Assembly: GCA_021106915.1 (NCBI GenBank)
Contig: JAIOTH010000162.1
Span: 1 to 10,945, forward strand
Direction: 5' to 3'
DNA: 10,945 nt
Origin: a bacterium
GTDB taxonomy: Bacteria > Patescibacteriota > Patescibacteriia > UBA1558 > S5-K13
Shown here: positions 5,588 to 10,945 of the stretch, in pieces
Layout of the letters: each line of letters starts with the position of its first letter
How positions within the stretch are numbered: the first letter of the stretch is position 1
The notes under the pieces: generated by a model
What the model saw: only the letters and a program-made list of their open reading frames with translations
The model's database searches: none
What the model was told of the DNA's origin: nothing
Made by a program: the position numbers and the translations under genes

Positions 5588-7210
5588 ATGTTTGATGATT
5601 TGGATAAAAAAATTAAGTCTAGCCAGGCTCAAGTTGAAGATTCTAAAAATTCAGTAATTTTAGAAACAAATAAGGAAAATAATTCTGTGCCAGAAAAAAA
5701 GGTACAGAATTTAAGTACTCTAAAAAATGAGGAACAAAATTTATCAGTTCCAGATTTAGAAATTGATATTAAATCATCTCCAAATTTAGTAAAAAATGAA
5801 ACTTATCAAGATAAAATAAAAGATTTTCAAAATTCTACAAATTTAGACAGGACCTCCTCCAAAGAGGTAGGCCAGCCCAAATCAAATTATGAAAAAGAGC
5901 CAAAAAATAAAAGGAATAAGAATTTTTTTATTTTTTTAGCAGTTTTTTTAATTATTATTATTTCAGGGGCTTATTTTTATTACGCTAAGGGAGAAGCTTT
6001 ATTTTTAGCTAGTAAAATGGAATGGCCAGCTAATAATAGAATTAGTGATAGCCAAAGTTCGGAATTTTATTTAAGTTTATCTATTAAAGATTTGGAATCA
6101 AGGGGTAAGGGCTTATCTTCTCCTTTTTTAAATTTAGAAAAAGGATTAGAGTTAGAATTAGAATTAAATTCTAGTCAATTATTTCCTTATTCTAAGAGTT
6201 TTTTGATGATTAATTTAGAAAATCCTTTAGTAGTGAAATTAGATACGGAAATTATTAAAAATGATCAAGATATTTATATTAAGATTCCGTCTAAATCACA
6301 GCTTGATGTTTTAAATTTACCATTTTTTCAAATGTTGCAAATTGACGATTCGGCTTGGATAACATTGAATGCTGAAAAAATAGATAATGGAAAATATAGT
6401 CCAGAGTTGGGTATACAAAGTTTAGGCATGATAGAAAATTTAAATATGAAAAAAAAGTTAGAGGAAATGGAATACAAATTTAATGGTTTGTTTGATGATG
6501 TTAAAAAAGAAAATATATTTTCTATAATTGATATTCATGAAAGTAAGGAAATAGCTAATGAAAAAATAAAAGCTCTTAAATTAGTTATAAAAAATAATAA
6601 TAAGGCGGAAAAATTTTATGAGCTCTATGAACGATATTTTGATTCAAATGATTCTAATTTTCCAGATTTATTAGCTGATGATGATCAAGAAAAATTAGTG
6701 AAATTTTTAGAAAATTTAGAATTAATTGTATGGGTTAATAAGAACACCCATCAAATTCAAGGATTTGATGTTTATTTTAAGGATTATAAAATGGAAGGTC
6801 CAAATAGTTCTTTTAATTTAGATTTAGTTTTGAACTTTTTAGCTTATAATATTGATGAAATAGAAATTGATATTCCTCAAAATACGATAGAATTGGAAGA
6901 TTTTATGCTTAATTTATTCAAGAAGGCTAGTTCAACAGAAAATTTAAATATAGACATAGATAATCAAGGGATGGATATAGATAATGATGAATTCATGATC
7001 CTAGAAAAGGAGCAAATAATAGAGGAGAAAGATTCGGATGGTGATGGTCTTTCAGATCAATTAGAGAAGTTATTTGGTTTAGATCCTTTAAATAATGATA
7101 GTGATGGAGATGGATACTTAGATGGTGAGGAGATAGAAAATGGTTATAATCCTCTAGGGGAAGGAAAACTAGATTCTCAAGAATTACAAAAATATTTTAA
7201 TATAAAATAA
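5588..7210 (+). CDS. Membrane-anchored protein with C-terminal thrombospondin type 3-like calcium repeats, 540 aa
   Basis: There are three parts. Residues 1 to about 110 are hydrophilic, rich in Lys, Asn, Ser and Glu, and probably a disordered cytoplasmic tail. A single transmembrane helix follows (about 111-134, FFIFLAVFLIIIISGAYFYY) after a basic cluster, giving an N-in, C-out topology. The exported part (about 135-475) is an unrecognised domain with many Asn, Asp and Leu. The C-terminus carries two DxDxDGxxD loops, DSDGDGLSD at 482-490 and DSDGDGYLD at 504-512, spaced 22 residues apart with EKLFGLDPLNND between. This is the thrombospondin type 3 / EF-hand-like calcium-binding pattern common in bacterial surface proteins. 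Calcium binding is inferred from the motif. The gene opens a tight plus-strand cluster and ends 10 bases before the DUF2330 gene. A GC-rich patch lies in the disordered-tail coding region (5848-5878). Confidence 0.8.
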   Translation: MFDDLDKKIKSSQAQVEDSKNSVILETNKENNSVPEKKVQNLSTLKNEEQNLSVPDLEIDIKSSPNLVKNETYQDKIKDFQNSTNLDRTSSKEVGQPKSNYEKEPKNKRNKNFFIFLAVFLIIIISGAYFYYAKGEALFLASKMEWPANNRISDSQSSEFYLSLSIKDLESRGKGLSSPFLNLEKGLELELELNSSQLFPYSKSFLMINLENPLVVKLDTEIIKNDQDIYIKIPSKSQLDVLNLPFFQMLQIDDSAWITLNAEKIDNGKYSPELGIQSLGMIENLNMKKKLEEMEYKFNGLFDDVKKENIFSIIDIHESKEIANEKIKALKLVIKNNNKAEKFYELYERYFDSNDSNFPDLLADDDQEKLVKFLENLELIVWVNKNTHQIQGFDVYFKDYKMEGPNSSFNLDLVLNFLAYNIDEIEIDIPQNTIELEDFMLNLFKKASSTENLNIDIDNQGMDIDNDEFMILEKEQIIEEKDSDGDGLSDQLEKLFGLDPLNNDSDGDGYLDGEEIENGYNPLGEGKLDSQELQKYFNIK

Positions 7211-7220
7211 TATAAAATTT

Positions 7221-8636
7221 ATGAAAAGACTAATTCAGTTATTTATCGTGATATTGTTTTCGAATTTATTATTGCCTAGTCTAGCTTTGGCAGATGGTGC
7301 TTTAATTCCGCCACCAGGTAGGCACATTTATGAAACAGATCAAAATGCGGTCATCTTTTATGAAGATGGTGTAGAAACATTAATAGTTTCCACTAAATTT
7401 AGAGGAGATGCTGAAGATTTTGCTTGGATTATTCCTACCCCTAATAAACCAGAAGTAGAGAAATCAACTGTGGAATTGTTTAAGTCATTGGCTGAAATGA
7501 CTAAAGTTCAGAATTTAAGTAGACCTACCAATGCTTTAAAAGGTATAGGATATGGGTATAATGAAGATGCAATACAGCGAGTAGAAGTAATAGAAACTAA
7601 AAAAATAGCTTATTATGATATAAGCGTTTTACGAGCTGGCGATGAAAATGCTCTTAATGAGTGGTTAAATGAGCATGGATATCAATTTCCAGATTCAGGA
7701 AATTATATTCTTAAAGATTATATTGATAATGATTGGTATTTTACAGCTATAAAAATAAGTGGTGAATATTTATCTAATAATTTGAATCAATCAACTAGAA
7801 ATGGTGATTTAATACCTCTTAGTTTACAATTTAAGAGCGATAAAATTGTTTTTCCTTTAAAAATTTCATCCATTGATTATTATTATGAAGGTGAGGATAA
7901 GAAATTAGAACCCTATGTGGAAAGATATCAACCCGTATATGATTTTTTAGTTAGTCGTAGCTATCAAGGTAGTTTATTGCCAACGCAATGGATAGATAAA
8001 AATACGGAAATAATTAAAGTAGTTACTGGTTTGGATAATAAATTATTTGAAGATATTAGAAAAGATAGAAGTTATTCAGAAAGTGTGGCTTCGGTTACAG
8101 ATTTTATTACAGAGAAAGAATATAGTGATGTAATAATTAGTTATCAAATTAGATTGAAAAATTATCAAGATCAAGGCGGTTCTTATCCTAATCTTTCAGT
8201 TATTAAAAGTGCATATTTTCCGGAGATTAATCAGGATTTGAAAAAGTTACATAGTTTGAGTTCGAGTAATTATAAGGCCCGTAATAATCCTTATATTAAA
8301 TTATTAGTGTATATTATTGCTGATCAGGTTTATGATTATTCTAATTTTAGTGTTTTATATGCTGATTTTATTAAAAAAGATAAAATACAGGATTTAGCTA
8401 CAAAGGATAATGGAGAGTCTTGGATAAATCCAGATAAGGATAAATATGTCTTAACTAAGCTTTATAGAAATATGCGTCAATCAGAAATGTCTAATGATTT
8501 GTATTTTAAAGAGTCGGATATTACCTTGGAAGACATTGGAGATAGAAGTTTAACAGGTTTTTATGTTTTTATAATTTTTACTTGTATTATAACTTTTGGA
8601 CTTATTGCCATTTTGATATATTTTTATAAAAAATAA
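7221..8636 (+). CDS. DUF2330 domain-containing surface protein, 471 aa
   Basis: DUF2330 proteins are exported proteins of unknown function. A signal peptide spans residues 1-24 (MKRLI, hydrophobic core, cleavage predicted after ALA). Immediately after it comes the family hallmark: DGALIPPPG, then QNAVIFYEDGVETLIVSTKF and FAWIIPTPNKPEV. The middle (about 100-440) is an unassigned exported region. A C-terminal transmembrane helix (about 444-468) ends in a short basic tail (YKK), so the mature protein is anchored with its bulk outside. It begins 10 bases after the preceding gene's stop, and the next gene starts 31 bases downstream, indicating an operon. The start ATG follows an AT-only leader with no ribosome-binding site. 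The family assignment rests on the N-terminal motif; the function is unknown. Confidence 0.85.
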   Translation: MKRLIQLFIVILFSNLLLPSLALADGALIPPPGRHIYETDQNAVIFYEDGVETLIVSTKFRGDAEDFAWIIPTPNKPEVEKSTVELFKSLAEMTKVQNLSRPTNALKGIGYGYNEDAIQRVEVIETKKIAYYDISVLRAGDENALNEWLNEHGYQFPDSGNYILKDYIDNDWYFTAIKISGEYLSNNLNQSTRNGDLIPLSLQFKSDKIVFPLKISSIDYYYEGEDKKLEPYVERYQPVYDFLVSRSYQGSLLPTQWIDKNTEIIKVVTGLDNKLFEDIRKDRSYSESVASVTDFITEKEYSDVIISYQIRLKNYQDQGGSYPNLSVIKSAYFPEINQDLKKLHSLSSSNYKARNNPYIKLLVYIIADQVYDYSNFSVLYADFIKKDKIQDLATKDNGESWINPDKDKYVLTKLYRNMRQSEMSNDLYFKESDITLEDIGDRSLTGFYVFIIFTCIITFGLIAILIYFYKK

Positions 8637-8667
8637 ATTAAAAATTAATTAATAAATAAACAAAAAT

Positions 8668-9294
8668 ATGGAAAATGATAAAATCATTGAGGAGCAGGAT
8701 ATTTTAAAACAAACAGTGAATACAGATCAGGAAAGAGATATTAAGCCATCTAAAAATAGAATATCAATTTTGGGTATTATATTTACTATTATTATGGCTA
8801 TTATTTTAGTTGTTTTAGGGGAAAGAATTCTTTTTGATTTAAATAAAACTATTAATCCTTCTGTAGAAAAGATACAAGGAGCTAATGCAACAAAACAATT
8901 AAGTGGAAGTTCTCGTGTTAGTATGGGGTCTAGTTTATATTCAGAGAAAAGTATTTTATCTCAAAATACTGTTTATTATAAAAGAGATCAACAAAATAAA
9001 TATTTAAATTATAAGATTTTAATTCATGCTGGGTTTATAATTCCAATTTTTTTATTATCTTTTTTGTCTTTTTATTTTATTAATCTTAAGAAAAAGAATA
9101 GTAATTTAAGGGTGGTAAGTTATGGTTATTTAATGTTTTCTATTTGGATGATTGTACATTTACTTATTGAATTAATTAAATTAGCTTATCGAGAATTTCC
9201 GGGATTTGCCTTATATCTTTTGTTAATTTTATTAGCTGTTATTTTTACTATGGGAGCTATTTTTATCCAAAAAAATATTGCTAAACAAGATTAA
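8668..9294 (+). CDS. Four-helix integral membrane protein of unknown function, 208 aa
   Basis: No family was recognised. The N-terminal 31 residues are hydrophilic. Hydrophobic helices follow at about 32-54, 115-137, 149-171 and 177-199. The loop between helices 1 and 2 (about 55-114) is rich in Ser, Asn and Lys and is probably exposed outside, if the charged N-terminus is cytoplasmic. Clusters such as NLKKKNSN (after helix 2) agree with a cytoplasmic side. No catalytic motif was seen. The gene sits between the DUF2330 gene (31 bases) and a DUF3566-like membrane gene (24 bases), so it probably belongs to the same envelope operon and may be a partner of those proteins. An AAGGAG occurs at its 3' end (9293-9298) but is too far from the next start to act normally. 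Confidence 0.75.
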   Translation: MENDKIIEEQDILKQTVNTDQERDIKPSKNRISILGIIFTIIMAIILVVLGERILFDLNKTINPSVEKIQGANATKQLSGSSRVSMGSSLYSEKSILSQNTVYYKRDQQNKYLNYKILIHAGFIIPIFLLSFLSFYFINLKKKNSNLRVVSYGYLMFSIWMIVHLLIELIKLAYREFPGFALYLLLILLAVIFTMGAIFIQKNIAKQD

Positions 9295-9318
9295 GGAGTT
9301 AATAAATAATTTAAAATT

Positions 9319-9651
9319 ATGTATATTATAAAGAAAGTTGATATAAAATCATTTGCTAAAATTAGTTCTTTGGTTTGTACGGTTTTTGCTTTATTACCTT
9401 GGTTATTTGTAGGTGTAGTTTGGTTTTTTGAATCCCGTTTTTTAAGATATATGAGTGGAAGTTATAATACTAGTCGTGGTTTTACTAGGTTTATATTGCC
9501 ATTAATTATTTGGTTTATTGTTCCTTTTGTTATTGCTTTACTTTGTTTTTTATTGGGATTGTTATTCGCTTGGTTGTATAATGTTTTTATTGTTGACCGA
9601 GTAGGGGGACTTAAAGTTGATATTGTTTTAGAAAAGGATAAACAAGAATAA
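9319..9651 (+). CDS. Small membrane protein resembling DUF3566 family, 110 aa
   Basis: The layout resembles small DUF3566-type membrane proteins common in Patescibacteria and some archaea: a short N-terminal strand with IKKVDIKSFAKIS, two hydrophobic stretches (about 16-37 and 57-90), and a C-terminal LYNVFIVDRVGGLKVDI signature. The resemblance is from memory of the family pattern, not a search. Function is unknown. The tail after the last helix is charged (EKDKQE). The gene is 24 bases after the preceding stop and 20 bases before the next start. The ATG at 9319 is the first in frame. The nearest Shine-Dalgarno-like AAGGAG ends about 20 bases upstream, too far for standard use. Confidence 0.65.
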   Translation: MYIIKKVDIKSFAKISSLVCTVFALLPWLFVGVVWFFESRFLRYMSGSYNTSRGFTRFILPLIIWFIVPFVIALLCFLLGLLFAWLYNVFIVDRVGGLKVDIVLEKDKQE

Positions 9652-9671
9652 TAGAGTATTTATCAATTTTT

Positions 9672-10178
9672 ATGAAATTACAAAAAATAAATTTTTTTAT
9701 TCTGGTAATCATTATTATATTCTTAAGTGCCTGTAGTGATCATATTGGGTATAATTGTGATGAATCAAAAAAGGAAATATGGGCATTAATAAAATCTAAA
9801 AATTATTGCAATACTGATTCTGATTGTAAAATCAATTTTGAACCCTGTCCTTTCGGCTGTGGTTTTTTAGTAAATAAAGATGCTGATTTAAGTGATATGA
9901 AGAATGAAATTAAGATTTATAGAAAAAAATGTCTTTCGTGTAAGGACGATTGTCGATTACTACCAGACCAAGAGAATATTAAATGTATAAATAGTAAATG
10001 CGCAGTTAAAATAAATGAAGAGACTATTAATAAGCCTAGTAAGCGAGAAATTAAAGAATGTTTAAGTAAAATAATAGATACTGGCTTAAGTCATATAGAT
10101 TTTTGTTATCAAGATTGTTGTTATATGGAAGGAAAAGCTAAAAAAGAATGTGAAGACGAATGTTATTCAATGGATTAA
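9672..10178 (+). CDS. Cysteine-rich lipoprotein, 168 aa
   Basis: The signal peptide carries a lipobox, LSAC, with Cys21 as the predicted lipidated residue, after a hydrophobic run (about 8-19). The mature part has 16 further cysteines (29, 46, 52, 59, 63, 87, 90, 94, 105, 110, 130, 145, 149, 150, 160, 164), an even number fitting disulfide bonding outside the cell. Two modules can be seen. The first (about 46-112) has a CxxDxDC, CPFGCxxxVNK, CxxC, CxxxxC layout that I recall from small exported proteins of uncultured bacteria. The second (about 126-166) has Cys pairs around FCYQDCCY and CEDEC. Function is unknown; a redox-sensitive or metal-binding surface role is only a guess. It is the last of the tightly spaced cluster. 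Confidence 0.75.
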   Translation: MKLQKINFFILVIIIIFLSACSDHIGYNCDESKKEIWALIKSKNYCNTDSDCKINFEPCPFGCGFLVNKDADLSDMKNEIKIYRKKCLSCKDDCRLLPDQENIKCINSKCAVKINEETINKPSKREIKECLSKIIDTGLSHIDFCYQDCCYMEGKAKKECEDECYSMD

Positions 10179-10280
10179 AATATTAAATTAAATAAAGTTT
10201 TTTTGCTTAGTGAATGTATGTTGGATCAAGAAAAAATTAGTTATGTAAAATAGAAATTTAACAATCTAATCAACAATATT

Positions 10281-10853
10281 ATGAATAAGACAAAATATAA
10301 GTATATAATTATTACATTTATATTTTTTTGTTTTCTTTTTCTAACAACAGGATGTTCACAAAACAAATTTTTAAATACACATAATAATATGAAGAATCAA
10401 ATTGATAATAAGATCAAAAGTAATGATGTTCAAAATACTAATAAAGGTACGAGTTGGAAATCCTTGAATGAAAAAGAAATTTTAACAGGTTTAGATAAAA
10501 TTGATTTATTGAAAATATATCGTATTAATACTGAAGGAGTAACATGGAAAGATAAAGATAAGCATATTTTTATAAAAGAATATTCTGTTAATACGCTAGA
10601 GGGCAAGAAAATAATAAATAAACTTAAATTTTTTTTAAAAAATTCTGACACATATAAAGGAAAAGAATGTAGCTGCGAAGGGTTCCCAGTCTATCGGTTT
10701 TCTGGTGGAGAACTTGATATATATATTACGAATTATGAATTTATGTGGATAGAAAAAAATGGAGAAAGGCTTAAAGATGGATGGCAACATGAAAAACCGG
10801 AAGTAATAAAAGAACTAAATCAATTATTATCATTAATGGAACTGAAGCTTTAG
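10281..10853 (+). CDS. Putative lipoprotein of unknown function, 190 aa
   Basis: A long hydrophobic signal (residues 8-22) ends in LTTGC, so Cys25 is the probable lipid site. The box is slightly atypical, with Thr at -3 and Leu at -4. A polar Asn/Lys linker follows (about 26-58), then a folded domain (about 60-190) with a CSC motif near 128-130 and a GGELDIYITNYEFMWIEKNG strand-rich stretch. The C-terminus is a helix (VIKELNQLLSLMELK). No family was recognised. A 102-base gap separates it from the preceding lipoprotein gene, larger than the 10-31 bases earlier in the cluster, so it may have its own promoter. TTGGAT (10221-10226) and TAAAAT (10246-10251) are weak candidates with a 19-base spacer. 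The gene ends with TAG, so UAG also functions as a stop here. Confidence 0.7.
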   Translation: MNKTKYKYIIITFIFFCFLFLTTGCSQNKFLNTHNNMKNQIDNKIKSNDVQNTNKGTSWKSLNEKEILTGLDKIDLLKIYRINTEGVTWKDKDKHIFIKEYSVNTLEGKKIINKLKFFLKNSDTYKGKECSCEGFPVYRFSGGELDIYITNYEFMWIEKNGERLKDGWQHEKPEVIKELNQLLSLMELKL

Positions 10854-10856
10854 TAA

Positions 10857-10878
10857 AAAAATAGTATTAGCTATTTTT
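10857..10878 (+). terminator. Weak AT-rich hairpin after the second lipoprotein gene
   Basis: AAAAATAG (10857-10864) pairs perfectly with CTATTTTT (10871-10878) around a 6-base loop, 3 bases after the stop. The stem contains a single G-C pair and the U-run is part of the stem itself. It could end transcription weakly, or simply reflect AT-rich sequence. Confidence 0.35.
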
Positions 10879-10896
10879 ATAATTAAATAAAACATT

Positions 10897-10945
10897 ATGA
10901 AAAAACAAAATATTCTATATCTAAGTCTAGGTATCATATTTTTGA
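10897..10945 (+). CDS. N-terminus of a probable exported protein (partial)
   Basis: From ATG 10897 the frame reads MKKQNILYLSLGIIFL and runs off the window. The Lys-Lys start followed by a hydrophobic run is typical of a signal peptide or first membrane helix. The start context (CATTATG) matches the other genes here. It probably continues the series of exported proteins; nothing more can be said. Confidence 0.6.
   Translation, partial: MKKQNILYLSLGIIFL

Noticed and set aside
9293..9298. AAGGAG as the ribosome-binding site of the gene at 9319.
   Set aside because: It ends about 20 bases before the ATG, and no ATG, GTG or TTG lies at a usable 5-10 base spacing.

Overview
The window is strongly AT-rich DNA with densely packed, mostly plus-strand genes. 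Several genes end in TGA at the family-typical length, so UGA is a stop here (standard code 11). Almost no start codon has a Shine-Dalgarno sequence. Many proteins are small, membrane-bound or lipid-anchored and of unknown function, and one carries DxDxDG (thrombospondin type 3) repeats beside a DUF2330 protein. Together these suggest a Candidate Phyla Radiation / Patescibacteria genome. That placement is inference: no rRNA or other phylogenetic marker was available beyond radA and recG.

Positions 1-221 hold the tail of an upstream gene, a clear terminator hairpin (73-109), and a promoter region with two adjacent copies of a 36-bp unit. Each unit contains an almost perfect 29-bp dyad. Positions 222-2820 run on the plus strand: radA (DNA repair ATPase), a small two-helix membrane protein, and a hicB-hicA toxin-antitoxin pair. 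The hicA toxin gene is interrupted by an in-frame TAG at codon 47. recG (fork-remodelling helicase, 4920-2821, minus strand) converges on this pair, and the two stop codons touch with no base between them. Two recombination/repair genes, radA and recG, thus bracket a broken toxin-antitoxin locus.

From 4921 onward everything reads plus. A small membrane protein with an acidic tail (5075-5452) ends in a strong terminator (5487-5524). A promoter near 5537 then appears to start a surface operon: a membrane-anchored protein with calcium-binding-type repeats (5588-7210), a DUF2330 protein with signal peptide and C-terminal anchor (7221-8636), a four-helix membrane protein (8668-9294), a DUF3566-like membrane protein (9319-9651) and a cysteine-rich lipoprotein (9672-10178). 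Gaps inside this block are only 10 to 31 bases, so co-transcription is likely. A second lipoprotein (10281-10853) and the first 16 codons of another exported protein (10897 onward) follow. The block looks like a cell-envelope module, but no biochemical function can be assigned.

The points most worth a second look are the amber-interrupted hicA, the paired dyads on the radA promoter, the possible leaderless hicB promoter, the tRNA D-arm-like sequence forming the end of hicB, and the start-codon context (T at -1 in 12 of 13 starts, no ribosome-binding site). I did not find a convincing wholly new system. The envelope operon is the best candidate for undescribed biology.
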